Part shown: positions 25,584-34,371 of the stretch, piece after piece
Layout of the letters: each line of letters begins with the position of its first letter
Numbering within the stretch: the stretch's first letter is position 1
NCBI GenBank assembly: GCA_030748775.1
Contig: JASMLH010000007.1
Coordinates: forward strand, 1 to 56,435
Reading direction: 5' to 3'
Length of the DNA: 56,435 nucleotides
From: Candidatus Thalassarchaeaceae archaeon
Lineage (GTDB): Archaea > Thermoplasmatota > Poseidoniia > Poseidoniales > Thalassarchaeaceae
Translations under genes and position numbers: made by a program
The notes under the pieces: model-generated
The model's input: only the letters and a program-made list of their open reading frames with translations
What the model was told of the DNA's origin: nothing
The model's database searches: none

Positions 25584-26299
25584 TGTGACCCACCTCCCTT
25601 TAGTGCCTCTACCATCATTTCGTGTACCGCCTGAGCGGCGTCCATGTTGTAATCCCATGCCTGCTTGAATTCTTCTTGGGATAGGTCCCCATCCATCTGG
25701 AGGAATACCAGTTCGCCGGAGTTTGGCAGTATCCCCATTGGCAGGTCTGCCTCACCGTAGTTGTCCTCTTCCTTATTGAGGTCACAAACGACGATGTCGT
25801 TGATCTTTCCACTGGCAACGCTGACTACCATGTCGGTCATTGGGATGCCTGCATCTGCCAGGGCAACTGACGCTGCAGTAAGGCCGACGCATCTGGTTCC
25901 TGCCTCTGCGGAGACAATCTCTATGCTGATCCTGATTTTTGATCTAGGATATAGTTCGAGCAAAACTACGCTTTCAAGTGCGTCTTTTGTTACCTTGCTA
26001 ATTTCCCTGCTTCTTCGATTGAAGCCAGGCCTCATTCTGTCGGTAGTTGAAAATGGTGCCATGTTGTATGCAACATCAAGAACAGCCCTATCCTGTCTCT
26101 GGATTTTCCTTGGATGGGCCTCCATTGGGCCGTATACGGCGACAATTGCCTCGTTGGTTCCCCATGTCATCCTGCAAGAGCCGTCTGCCACGGGTACTAC
26201 CCCCGTTTCGATGGTAATTTCCCTAAGGTCACCAGGACCCCGGCCATCCACCCTAAGGCCATTTTCGTCGATCATCTGAACGTCTCCGTATCCACCCAT
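25580..26299 (-). CDS. rrp41: Exosome catalytic subunit Rrp41
   Basis: Phosphorolytic 3'-5' exoribonuclease subunit of the exosome. RNase PH fold with GLRVDGRGPGDLREI, FNRRSREISKVTKDALESVV, SAEAGTRCVGLTAASVALADAGIPM and the active-site region CDLNKEEDNYGEADLPMGIL. The length of 239 residues is usual. It overlaps rrp4 upstream by one base and rrp42 downstream by four, a tightly coupled operon. Confidence 0.96.
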   Translation of the reverse strand: MGGYGDVQMIDENGLRVDGRGPGDLREITIETGVVPVADGSCRMTWGTNEAIVAVYGPMEAHPRKIQRQDRAVLDVAYNMAPFSTTDRMRPGFNRRSREISKVTKDALESVVLLELYPRSKIRISIEIVSAEAGTRCVGLTAASVALADAGIPMTDMVVSVASGKINDIVVCDLNKEEDNYGEADLPMGILPNSGELVFLQMDGDLSQEEFKQAWDYNMDAAQAVHEMMVEALKGGGSQ

Positions 26300-26955
26300 C
26301 AGAAACCACCGTCCTCAGAAATTTGCTGGAGACGATTCCTTACTGCTAGAATCCCATCTAGTTCGCCATCAATCCACATCCGACCATTGTCTGCAACAAC
26401 AATCCTGCATTCCGTCTCTTCCTTTAGTCTCCTAAGGGATTCTCCTCCCTTCCCAATTAGTCTACCGAGAAGGTGAGGGTCAATCTCCTCCACGACTCCA
26501 GAACGAATTTTCCTTAGTCCCATCCCCTTCATCGTAACAACGCTGGAGTGAGTTTCCTCGACTTCCTGGACGCGGCATAGAATGGTGTCCCCTATATCCA
26601 TAATTGACCTCGTGCCGCCGAATTCTACCTTACCTGGGCCTAAGCTCATGGGAAGAATGGCATTGAATGGAGCTCCCAATTCGACGAACCAAATGTTATT
26701 TGTGCATCCTTCTATGTATCCGATTACTAAATCGCTAGGCCTTGGGATGTAGCGAGTATGCACCGGCTCTACCGAAACTGTGCCGCCATGTCTCCTAACC
26801 TTTCCTTGTTTTACTGCCCTAATTCGCCCTGAGATGGATATGACGCCATGTCCAGCGTCCACACCATCCGACTCTCCCAGATCTTCACCCGGGATGACGA
26901 GCGATTGGGCTCGTCCATTCACCCGCGGTCCTCCCGCGTCATTCTTCTTACTCAT
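26299..26955 (-). CDS. rrp4: Exosome RNA-binding cap subunit Rrp4
   Basis: Cap subunit that recruits RNA and protein partners to the exosome. From the ATG at 26955 there are 218 residues: an N-terminal domain, an S1 domain (about residues 55-130, DLVIGYIEGCTNNIWFVELGAPFNAILP) and a KH domain with LIGKGGESLRRLKEETECRI. A longer start at 26988 is possible. It is the first of the rrp4-rrp41-rrp42 series, downstream of SBDS. Confidence 0.94.
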   Translation of the reverse strand: MSKKNDAGGPRVNGRAQSLVIPGEDLGESDGVDAGHGVISISGRIRAVKQGKVRRHGGTVSVEPVHTRYIPRPSDLVIGYIEGCTNNIWFVELGAPFNAILPMSLGPGKVEFGGTRSIMDIGDTILCRVQEVEETHSSVVTMKGMGLRKIRSGVVEEIDPHLLGRLIGKGGESLRRLKEETECRIVVADNGRMWIDGELDGILAVRNRLQQISEDGGF

Positions 26956-27018
26956 ATTATCGGGCCGCGCGACCGGCCTGATGTTCATAACCGTTGATGC
27001 TGCGAGGATTATTGCAAA

Positions 27019-27750
27019 TCAGTCCAATTCCCTTACTTCGACGTCCGAAGAACGTTCTGCGACCTTGCCAATCAGGTCGTTTTTCATCCCACCCGGAACA
27101 GAGACTACGCAGACCCATGTGCCGTCACTGAGCCATTCTTCCTTCTGAATGGAGTCGCGGAGCATCTGACTAACTCCTCCATAGTCACGTCCTTGGACCT
27201 TGAATGCCAGACGAACGGTGATGAACTGTAGAGGAATATGGGGTCTGAGGGCCTTGATTGCTTCTTGGACTTGGCTCTCCGTGGATTTGAAAGGGTCGAT
27301 TGGGAATCGGATTTCCTCAAGTGCATTTTCTATTCTGGTTCTAGGATGGGGCAGTTTTGTCTTTGGATCTGTCGCAGTACTTGCTATCTCATTGACGATC
27401 TGAAGTTTTTTCTCGCTTACCATCCGCTTTCTCTGAATTGTGGTCAACTGAATCGAGCCCTCTCTGAGAATCTTTGAAACGCAGGCAGACAAATCGCTTG
27501 ACCCGAAAACCCTCTCCAATGATTCGCTGGTTGGTCTCTCGCCCCCCTTGGCATCGGACCAAACCTCTTCTGTTGCAAGTAAATCGTCCAATCTCACAGA
27601 ATTGGGGTCGTCCTTCCAAGCATCGACCAAATCAGGGTCTACGAGTATCTCATACCTTTTCCCGCCCTTCTCAAGACGGGCCAGGACCGCGTCATCTAGG
27701 CTTACCACGGTTATCCTAGGGGGACTTTGTCTTAGATGGTGGGGTCTCAA
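27019..27750 (-). CDS. sbds: Ribosome maturation protein SBDS (Sdo1)
   Basis: Archaeal SBDS orthologue, implicated in 60S/50S subunit maturation. Landmarks are VSLDDAVLARLEKGGKRYEILVDPD at the N-terminus, the VWSDAKGGERPTSESLERVFG segment, and a ferredoxin-like C-terminal domain. The full frame starts with a TTG at 27750 overlapping the psmA stop; a GTG at 27718 just before the conserved VSLDDAV gives a more typical 233 residues and may be the real start. It is between psmA and rrp4, its conserved place. Confidence 0.94.
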   Translation of the reverse strand: MRPHHLRQSPPRITVVSLDDAVLARLEKGGKRYEILVDPDLVDAWKDDPNSVRLDDLLATEEVWSDAKGGERPTSESLERVFGSSDLSACVSKILREGSIQLTTIQRKRMVSEKKLQIVNEIASTATDPKTKLPHPRTRIENALEEIRFPIDPFKSTESQVQEAIKALRPHIPLQFITVRLAFKVQGRDYGGVSQMLRDSIQKEEWLSDGTWVCVVSVPGGMKNDLIGKVAERSSDVEVRELD

Positions 27751-28457
27751 GAGAGCTTGGCTAGATGCTTCAGAGTAGTTTCTGTGTCTAGTTTACTGTA
27801 TCCACTACTGTCCACATTCGCAATTTCAACTGTTTCTGCATTCAAATCGTCCTCTAGTGAGTCCCTGAGAGCTTCCAATCCTAGCTTTATTGCAGCATTC
27901 TGAGTCATTCCAGACTTCCATTTGTCTTCGAAGTAGTCGATAACTGCCGAGCGCCCCCTACCGATTGCACCTGCGTGATACGACTGGTAGGCGCCTGAGG
28001 GGTCTGTCTCGAATAGATGGACGCCTTCCTCATCAATTCCTGCAATTAACAATGCTGTCCCAAAGGGTCGGGCTCCGCCATACTGAGTGAATGATTGCTT
28101 ATGATCGCACATCTTCTTGACCAAGGTGGGTACGGGGATACTATCCCCATAGGTCATCCTGTTTATCTGGCATTGAACGCGTGCCCGATCGACCAGTTGC
28201 CTGGCATCTGCAACTAGTCCCGATGTGGTAATTCCAATGTGGTCATCAATCTTGTACATCTTCTCTATCGAGTCGGTGATTACTAGCTTGCTCTGGATTC
28301 TTTTGTCGACAATAAGCACTACTCCGCCCTTGTAAATCAATCCCACAGTGGTTGTCCCTCTTTTGACAGACTCCCTGGCATACTCAACCTGGTAGAGCCT
28401 GCCATCTGGGGAAAATGTTGAGACGCCGTGATCGTATCCTCTTCCGCTTGGCTGCAT
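27747..28457 (-). CDS. psmA: Proteasome alpha subunit PsmA
   Basis: Outer-ring subunit of the 20S proteasome, 236 residues. The alpha signature GYDHGVSTFSPDGRLYQVEYARE gates the channel and lies at the N-terminus; YGDSIPVPTLVKKMCDHKQSFTQYGGARPFG and DPSGAYQSYHAGAIGRG are conserved. It heads the exosome superoperon. The beta subunit is not in the window. A TATA-like TTGATAAG occurs about 28 bases before the ATG on the minus strand. Confidence 0.96.
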   Translation of the reverse strand: MQPSGRGYDHGVSTFSPDGRLYQVEYARESVKRGTTTVGLIYKGGVVLIVDKRIQSKLVITDSIEKMYKIDDHIGITTSGLVADARQLVDRARVQCQINRMTYGDSIPVPTLVKKMCDHKQSFTQYGGARPFGTALLIAGIDEEGVHLFETDPSGAYQSYHAGAIGRGRSAVIDYFEDKWKSGMTQNAAIKLGLEALRDSLEDDLNAETVEIANVDSSGYSKLDTETTLKHLAKLS

Positions 28458-28556
28458 CGTAATCGACCCGATGCCTCAATGGACTCTTATCAACATTGGT
28501 CGTCTGAATACTCCATCGGGGAGCCATTGATGAGCAAATACTCGTGGGGAGATTCA

Positions 28557-29306
28557 ATGAGGGTAGCCGTGTTGACATCTGGGGGAAAGGATTCCACGTA
28601 TTCTGCATGGTGGGCAACACTCCAAGGCTGGGACGTGGTGGCTATGATTACCGTAGGAGTAAGTGGCGGTGATTCGATGATGTTCCAAATACCAAACACA
28701 GCAATTGCGGGGATGCATGCTGCATCAATGGGAGTTCCGTGGCTGCCTGTGATTACACAAGGAGAAGAAGATTTGGAGGTTCTCGACCTAGAGCGGGCAA
28801 TTGCAGGTAAAGTATCAACTACCGGGTCATTCCATGAAATGTGGCCTAAATCATTCGAAATTCCTGAAGAGATGGCTATTCATGATGGAGTGTTAGACGT
28901 TGATGGAATTGTTACTGGAGCTCTTAGGTCTGACTATCAAAAAACCAGGATCGAGAGGATGTGTGAAAGGCTTGGAATTAGGTCATTTAGCCCACTTTGG
29001 CATAAGGACCCCTTGAACCACATGAGTTCATTGATTGAGCATGGATTTGAGGTAATAATTACGTCCGTTTCTTGTGAGGGCCTGGAAGAGAAGTGGTTAG
29101 GAACAAAGTTGGATATAGTTTCTCTTAAAGAATTGGAGAGGCTAGCAACAGAAAACAGATTCAATCTAGACGGAGAAGGCGGGGAGTTCGAAACTCTGGT
29201 TATTGACGCACCGCACTTTAGTAAGCGTATTTTGGTCAAAGGCAGGTCCAGTTGGAACGGTAGTCGTGGAGAGTGGAAGGCAGAAACCAGCGCCCTTGAT
29301 GCGTAG
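28557..29306 (+). CDS. dph6: Diphthine-ammonia ligase Dph6
   Basis: ATP-dependent amidation of diphthine to diphthamide on EF-2, the last diphthamide step. The PP-loop ATP-pyrophosphatase motif VLTSGGKDSTYSAWW begins the protein. The Dph6 signature GALRSDYQKTRIERMCERLGI, then SPLWHKDP, and GEGGEFETLVIDAPHF follow. The ATG at 28557 gives 249 residues, the usual archaeal length; the open frame extends upstream over the psmA promoter. Its substrate EF-2 is encoded at 16.9-19.1 kb. Confidence 0.93.
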   Translation: MRVAVLTSGGKDSTYSAWWATLQGWDVVAMITVGVSGGDSMMFQIPNTAIAGMHAASMGVPWLPVITQGEEDLEVLDLERAIAGKVSTTGSFHEMWPKSFEIPEEMAIHDGVLDVDGIVTGALRSDYQKTRIERMCERLGIRSFSPLWHKDPLNHMSSLIEHGFEVIITSVSCEGLEEKWLGTKLDIVSLKELERLATENRFNLDGEGGEFETLVIDAPHFSKRILVKGRSSWNGSRGEWKAETSALDA

Positions 29307-29350
29307 CGCTATGCTCAAACAGGAGACCATGGTCGGCGGAACCGAAGTCA

Positions 29351-30706
29351 ATGCCAATTTCACCCCTTGACTACAGATATGGGCGTGACGAGGCTAAGGA
29401 GATTTGGTCTCGGGAGGGGCGTCATGCTAGGTTGCTAGAGGTCGAAAGGGCACTGATTTGGGCCCATAGCAAAATGGGTAGGGTATCTCCAGAAGACTAT
29501 GATGCAATTGCCGATATTGCGGATCCAGGTATCGTCACCGCAGACAGGGTTGACGAACTAGAAAGGGAGACAAGGCACGACATCATGGCCCTGACCAAGG
29601 CAATGGCGGAGGCTGCCGGGGACTCAGGATGGTGTATCCACCTTGGTGCCACGAGCAACGACATTGTGGATTCTGCAGTTGCTCTACAAATTAGAGACAG
29701 CATCATATTGCAGAGATCCTCTATTTGCAGCCTTATTCTATCACTCTGTGAAATTTCAGAAAGGGAGAAATCTACTGTGATGCTTGGAAGAACGCATGGG
29801 CAGGCTGCGGTTCCAATTACCTTTGGCCTGAAGGTTGCAGTCTGGGTAGATGAGTTCCGGAGGCATCTAGAAAGGCTTGATGAGGTTACTCCTAGATGCA
29901 TTACTGGGAAATTTCTGGGTGCAGTGGGTACTGGTGCAGCACAAGGAGACAGGGCTCTGGAGCTGCAGGGACTAATATTGAGAGATTTGGGTCTAGAAGT
30001 CCCAGTGGCCACCACACAAGTTGTTGGGAGGGACAGGTACATTGAGTGGGTATCCTGGATGGCGAACGTTGCGACTAGCATTGAGAAGGTGCTGCAGGAA
30101 GTGAGGAACCTGCAGAGGACCGAAATCTCAGAGGTGGCAGAGGCGTTCGACTCAGAGAAGCAAGTTGGCTCATCGACTATGGCCCATAAGAAAAACCCGA
30201 TTACTGCAGAGAATGCCTGTGGCCTAGCTAGGATTGTGCGTTCGATGATAATTCCCTCGTACGAAAATGCCCTATTGTGGCACGAGCGGGATCTTGCAAA
30301 CTCATCTAGCGAGAGGTTCACACTTTCTCACTCAATGATTCTTCTGGATGACATCATCTCAAAATGCGAAAGGGTAGTCACTGGAATGACCATTGACTCT
30401 GAAAGGATGATGGCAAACATCGATTCACAGGGTGGCCTAATCATGGCAGAGAAGATTATGCTCGAACTGGTGGACAGAGGGATGCCAAGGGATCAAGCCC
30501 ACGAAGAGCTAAGGAAAGCATCAATAAATGCCATTGAGGGGTCAATAGGGCTCCATGAAGCCTGTAAAGATGTTCCAGCAATTACAAAGTTAATTGACGA
30601 AGATGGGTTGAGGGCAATGTTTGATCCAAGGAGTCACTTGGGTTCATCTGAAGAAATTGTAGAGTCGGCGGTGTCTATAGCCAGAGAAAGATGCTCTCTG
30701 TCCTGA
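29351..30706 (+). CDS. purB: Adenylosuccinate lyase PurB
   Basis: Fumarase-superfamily lyase acting twice in purine synthesis (SAICAR to AICAR, adenylosuccinate to AMP). The 451 residues include LGATSNDIVDSA, the histidine-bearing MLGRTHGQAAVPITFG, and the flexible signature loop GSSTMAHKKNPITAEN with the catalytic serine. It stands alone, 44 bases after dph6, and is convergent with a membrane microprotein. Confidence 0.96.
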   Translation: MPISPLDYRYGRDEAKEIWSREGRHARLLEVERALIWAHSKMGRVSPEDYDAIADIADPGIVTADRVDELERETRHDIMALTKAMAEAAGDSGWCIHLGATSNDIVDSAVALQIRDSIILQRSSICSLILSLCEISEREKSTVMLGRTHGQAAVPITFGLKVAVWVDEFRRHLERLDEVTPRCITGKFLGAVGTGAAQGDRALELQGLILRDLGLEVPVATTQVVGRDRYIEWVSWMANVATSIEKVLQEVRNLQRTEISEVAEAFDSEKQVGSSTMAHKKNPITAENACGLARIVRSMIIPSYENALLWHERDLANSSSERFTLSHSMILLDDIISKCERVVTGMTIDSERMMANIDSQGGLIMAEKIMLELVDRGMPRDQAHEELRKASINAIEGSIGLHEACKDVPAITKLIDEDGLRAMFDPRSHLGSSEEIVESAVSIARERCSLS

Positions 30707-30721
30707 ACACGAATATCGGGA

Positions 30722-30937
30722 CTATAGAAGAGACTCCCCTATCATTAGGACCAGGGCAGTAGCAGTTGCAAAGGCGAAAAGTAGCATTATCATTGCATGG
30801 GGTCCGTACTGATTGACATCATCCAATGCGACACTGAATATTCCGTCGGACAGTACGCCGTTCATGAAGGACTCCTCCGACTCCTCAAAATTCGGTGGTG
30901 GCCTCCTAGGAATCCTCTCAGTATTCTTTCCAACCAC
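30722..30937 (-). CDS. Small single-TM protein
   Basis: A 71-residue protein starting at GTG: a Pro/Glu-rich soluble N-terminus (RIPRRPPPNFEESEES) followed by one C-terminal membrane segment of about 20 residues (MIMLLFAFATATALVLMIG). The topology recalls tail-anchored translocon subunits such as Sec61 beta, but I see no convincing sequence match. It lies between convergent purB and the divergent P-loop-like gene. Confidence 0.5.
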   Translation of the reverse strand: MVGKNTERIPRRPPPNFEESEESFMNGVLSDGIFSVALDDVNQYGPHAMIMLLFAFATATALVLMIGESLL

Positions 30938-31021
30938 GATTACCGCAGAAGGTCACAATGATTATCCTTCTTGCAAGAAATTTTTGAAAACCATCATTCA
31001 CCATCGTCTACTCGATTAGCC

Positions 31022-31603
31022 ATGCTCGAACTAGGGTTAGGTCCTGTGCACCTATGCTTTGGCCCTGGGGCAGGGGCAACCACCCTATGCCTGAGCATTT
31101 CATCAACTGTATTGGAATGCGGAAACAGGGTACTATGGATTGCAAGGGATATGCCGGATCCGGAAAGAACGTCTCAAATTCTAGGTCACCTGGATGAAGA
31201 GGCACTGAAGCGGCTTACTGTTTTTGAGATCAGAGGTGGCCTTTCAACAAGCATTACCGCCACCAAATCCCTCGTAGAAAGGTTAGGGGAGCAGGACTTG
31301 TTGGTCATTGACGATTGGTGTGATAGGTATGGAAGGGCCGGAGCAGATGATATCAGAGCGGTTAGAGAACTGTTAGGTAGGGCTCCAATATGTAGAGTGG
31401 TTATCACCTCGGCTTATGTTTCTGAACCAGTTTCCAAAGGCAGCATCAGGAGCTTTGTTCCTAGAGGAGGAAGAAGCATCAATGAAGTGATCAGGTTGGT
31501 ATTTCTGTATGATGATGGGGAAAAAATGGGTTACAGGATAATTGAGGATGATGGGGAATATTCGAAGGTATTGTTGACGGAGAAGGGTTTCGTCCCCGCA
31601 TAG
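31022..31603 (+). CDS. RecA/KaiC-like P-loop protein with altered Walker A
   Basis: A 193-residue RecA-fold-like protein from the ATG at 31022. The P-loop position reads GPGAGATT (residues 14-21), where the Walker A lysine is replaced by Ala19. The Walker B strand is present as LLVIDDW, and the core order (P-loop, ILGH and FEIRGG strands, Walker B, VVITSAY) resembles RadB/KaiC relatives without the N-terminal DNA-binding domain. Nucleotide hydrolysis may be lost or altered. It is divergent from a microprotein and followed tail to tail by another. Function unknown. Confidence 0.7.
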   Translation: MLELGLGPVHLCFGPGAGATTLCLSISSTVLECGNRVLWIARDMPDPERTSQILGHLDEEALKRLTVFEIRGGLSTSITATKSLVERLGEQDLLVIDDWCDRYGRAGADDIRAVRELLGRAPICRVVITSAYVSEPVSKGSIRSFVPRGGRSINEVIRLVFLYDDGEKMGYRIIEDDGEYSKVLLTEKGFVPA

Positions 31604-31604
31604 C

Positions 31605-31820
31605 CTACTCTTCCTGTTCTGTGTCCCAGTCCAGAAGCCTACTCATTTGCTCCAGAGCTGCATCATCTGGCTCGAGAAGGTTTGCTGGCTCCCTGGCCTT
31701 CCCATCGTAGCTTTGATTTCCAAACGACCTTCGTTGCCTAAACCTGAGGATTACCCAAATCAATAATGCTGATGTAAGCACGAGGATAGCCGATAATATT
31801 GACTCTGGCCCAATTGCCAT
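31605..31820 (-). CDS. Small membrane protein
   Basis: A 71-residue protein: one N-terminal membrane segment (ILSAILVLTSALLIWVILRF), a basic patch (RQRRS) marking the cytoplasmic side, then an acidic cytoplasmic tail ending DWDTEQEE. It follows tiaS by 34 bases on the same strand and may be the last gene of the gmhA-gmhB-tiaS unit. I do not recognise it. Confidence 0.55.
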   Translation of the reverse strand: MAIGPESILSAILVLTSALLIWVILRFRQRRSFGNQSYDGKAREPANLLEPDDAALEQMSRLLDWDTEQEE

Positions 31821-31854
31821 GGACTCGGGAATACTGTGTAGTTTTAGTCAGTGC

Positions 31855-33117
31855 TCATTGCATGAGCGAAACCGGCCTGGCTAGGTGTCTTCGATTGGAA
31901 GGAGATGGTTCCACCCACCTCCCTATGGGGGCCACATAATTCCCTTCCATCCCATTGCATAGCCAGTATTTGTGACGCATCCGCCCGCATGAATTGCACT
32001 TCATGCCCTGGCCCTTCCCCTTACTTCTCATGGTCTTAGAACAGCAGATTGGTCGGCCGGTAATCCGGGGACTGGTTTTGTCGGCCCGTAATTTCTCCAG
32101 GTGAAATGAACCATCAGGCGATGCGAGTCCCGTCCAGCTGATCTGATCACCTGGGATTAGGGACCTAAGTAACCTGTTTACTGGTCCACCCTCTGAGAAT
32201 GCAACGAGATTGAATCGCCCGTCTGGGGTAATGGCCCCGATCATTGCATGCCCTCCCTTGGTAGTCTCTGGAGTGGAGATTACCGTACCGCTGGAGGAAG
32301 ACTCGATATGATCGTCGCTTAGTTGGTTTGTTCTGTGGATGGCAGAGCAAGAGCACTGTTCAATGTCCGTCCTTTTCTGCAACCACTCATGTGCACGCTC
32401 TACGTCCTCACTGCAACTTCCCCTAATCCCATATAGGACGGGGCATGGGGTCCTTGGTGCAATCAATCCCCTTCCCTTGGTAGGATCGCGATTTACGAAA
32501 GCACCGGGATGTAAGCTGCCCATGCATGAAACAGCAGTCTCGCTTACTTGGCGTTCTGTTCCGATTTTCTCTTCACTACGCCATGCAATCAACTCCCAAG
32601 AAGAGAATGTCCCTGGAACCCATGAAATTGCTGCACTGGCTCCCACGACACCCCAATGGGATTCGCCAACTAGAACAGTGCAACCGGCATCTTGGACATC
32701 GAGCATCCGCTTGTCGCAGTCGACCTCTCCGCGTACCGAAGTCCAGTACCACTCATCGGAAACCTCTGATTCTGAGATTACTAGACAGGGAGAGGGGTCG
32801 AACTCTGTTTCGGGGTACCTTTCTATCTCTTCGCAGAGTTCTGAAAACCAACCGGAGCATATAGAATATAGTTCTTCGATTTCCCCCATGTGGATCATGA
32901 AAATGGCACCAAGTGCCCCGTTCCCTCTAGTCCTTCGTGTTGCGAATGGCCAGAGTCTTACGAGCCTCCTCTCGATCAATTCTGAGTCAATTCTTGAGAG
33001 AATAATGTCAACAAGTTCATTCATCCTCTCTGTCGTGCATCCAATTTCGGGATGATCGGTATCGTCTAGGCCGAGCCTAATTATGACTGATTGTTCTTTT
33101 CGGGGCATCTCATTCAC
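31855..33117 (-). CDS. tiaS: tRNA(Ile2) 2-agmatinylcytidine synthetase TiaS
   Basis: ATP-dependent enzyme attaching agmatine to C34 of tRNA-Ile(CAU), allowing it to read AUA. The N-terminal signature is LGLDDTDHPEIGCTTERM with the catalytic aspartates; PFATRRTRGNGALG follows, an OB-like domain lies around residues 270-345, and a C-terminal zinc ribbon includes CNSCGRMRHKYWLC. The 420 residues fit the family. Its start overlaps the gmhB stop by four bases, an unexpected coupling with sugar metabolism. Confidence 0.92.
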   Translation of the reverse strand: MNEMPRKEQSVIIRLGLDDTDHPEIGCTTERMNELVDIILSRIDSELIERRLVRLWPFATRRTRGNGALGAIFMIHMGEIEELYSICSGWFSELCEEIERYPETEFDPSPCLVISESEVSDEWYWTSVRGEVDCDKRMLDVQDAGCTVLVGESHWGVVGASAAISWVPGTFSSWELIAWRSEEKIGTERQVSETAVSCMGSLHPGAFVNRDPTKGRGLIAPRTPCPVLYGIRGSCSEDVERAHEWLQKRTDIEQCSCSAIHRTNQLSDDHIESSSSGTVISTPETTKGGHAMIGAITPDGRFNLVAFSEGGPVNRLLRSLIPGDQISWTGLASPDGSFHLEKLRADKTSPRITGRPICCSKTMRSKGKGQGMKCNSCGRMRHKYWLCNGMEGNYVAPIGRWVEPSPSNRRHLARPVSLMQ

Positions 33118-33755
33118 CCAATTATTTGTTCGAGTACCTCTGGAAGTCCAGCTTCAGGATTACATAATAGCGAACGAACACCATGAGAATGGCCTGCCGA
33201 AATATCCGAGTCCCTATCCCCAACGAGCACAGAACCAGATTCGCTAGGCCGTTCCGACCAATCTTCGCCAAAATATATCTCAATGGGTCCGGATTTGTCA
33301 TGTGATGACTGGAGCAATTGCCTCCCTGCCTCGAGCATGCCAGGATTAGGCTTCCTCGCCCAAGAGCCCTCCCAAGGGGCATAGGGGCTATACAACAGCA
33401 AATCGATTACTGCATCACTGTCCTCTACTAGTAGCAGTTCCCTCAGTCTTTCGTGAATCTCCCCTAGCCTATTGTGGTCCCACAATCCCCTTCCTATGGG
33501 GGATTGGTTTGTTACAACGCAGATTCGGAATCCAGACCGTCGTAGTTCTGCCATTGCTTTCGCCGCACCGGGAAGTAGGGAGACCTCATCGGGATGATTG
33601 ATGTAATCTGGTGATCCCCTGTTCAGTACCCCGTCCCGATCTAGGTATGCGATTTCCCCTTCCCATGCCAATCCGTTTGGAAGGGCCCCCAGTTCGAGAG
33701 GTTCTTCGAGGCCAGAGTCGTCTCTACAGGGGGGAAGCATTGGCTCACAGACCAT
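33114..33755 (-). CDS. gmhB: HAD-family phosphatase, GmhB-like
   Basis: Histidinol-phosphatase/GmhB subfamily HAD phosphatase, 213 residues. The nucleophile motif is AYLDRDGVLNRGSPDYI; motif II is VVTNQSPIGRGLW; the KPNPGMLEAG lysine loop and GDRDSDISAG acidic motif IV complete the site. GmhB removes the C7 phosphate of D-glycero-D-manno-heptose 1,7-bisphosphate. Partnership with GmhA upstream (11-base overlap) supports a heptose pathway rather than histidine synthesis. The HldE-like kinase/nucleotidyltransferase is not in the window. Confidence 0.85.
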   Translation of the reverse strand: MVCEPMLPPCRDDSGLEEPLELGALPNGLAWEGEIAYLDRDGVLNRGSPDYINHPDEVSLLPGAAKAMAELRRSGFRICVVTNQSPIGRGLWDHNRLGEIHERLRELLLVEDSDAVIDLLLYSPYAPWEGSWARKPNPGMLEAGRQLLQSSHDKSGPIEIYFGEDWSERPSESGSVLVGDRDSDISAGHSHGVRSLLCNPEAGLPEVLEQIIG

Positions 33756-34314
33756 TGTTTGACTTTATTGCCTCTTTAACAATGTGATTAATCACTAGCT
33801 GAACATCCTCAATCCTCTCCATGGATTTGGATGGTACAACTATAGAAATATCTGCCAAATCGGCCAATTTTCCACCACCCATTCCTCGGTAGTTACCAGT
33901 CACTGCGACAGTGGAGCAGCCCCTATCCTTAGCCAGTTCTATTCCTCTAAGAACATTCTCTGAATTCCCGGAGCCACTGAATCCTACTACTATATCGCCT
34001 TCCCTGATGAATGTGGAAAGTTGTCCCGCGAATACGTTCTGGTACTCTGTGTCGTTGGCCCAAGCAGTGAGTGAGGGGGTGTTGTCAGCATGAGAAATCG
34101 TTCGAAGTGCTAACTCCTTGGACCAGTCTCCAGCGCTGTGTGACGGGGTACCTGCACTGCCTCCGTTTCCTATGAAGTGGACCGTGGCTCCAGAATCACG
34201 AGCCGATTCAACCAATCTCCAGAAGTCAGCCAATTCGGAGTAAGGCATTTCAGTTAGTGTTTTGACCAGCGAGCCGACGTATGATTCAGCGAATTCCTCG
34301 AAGTCAAATGCCAT
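33745..34314 (-). CDS. gmhA: SIS-domain phosphoheptose isomerase, GmhA-like
   Basis: Sedoheptulose-7-phosphate isomerase family protein, 189 residues. The SIS-fold phosphate loop is FIGNGGSAGTPSHSAGDWSKEL, followed by DIVVGFSGSGNSENVLRGIELAKDRG. The substrate could come from the transketolase encoded at 6.9-8.7 kb. It leads a unit with gmhB and tiaS and is divergent from the archaeosortase gene, consistent with a role in surface glycan precursors, though that is inference. Confidence 0.87.
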   Translation of the reverse strand: MAFDFEEFAESYVGSLVKTLTEMPYSELADFWRLVESARDSGATVHFIGNGGSAGTPSHSAGDWSKELALRTISHADNTPSLTAWANDTEYQNVFAGQLSTFIREGDIVVGFSGSGNSENVLRGIELAKDRGCSTVAVTGNYRGMGGGKLADLADISIVVPSKSMERIEDVQLVINHIVKEAIKSNNGL

Positions 34315-34340
34315 TGTATCGTTAGGGCGGGAGGGGGCAT

Positions 34341-34348
34341 CATATTTA
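34341..34348 (-). promoter_or_regulatory. Probable TATA box for the gmhA-gmhB-tiaS unit
   Basis: The minus strand reads TAAATATG centred about 31 bases upstream of the gmhA ATG (34314). The spacing predicts a very short 5' leader. Because it lies in the 57-base gap divergent from artA, the same stretch may also affect artA. By eye only. Confidence 0.35.
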
Positions 34349-34371
34349 CGGGTTAATGAGGGGAAGGGGGC

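Noticed and set aside
30722-30937. Calling the 71-residue membrane protein Sec61 beta.
   Set aside because: Size and topology fit, but I see none of the conserved residues before the membrane segment.
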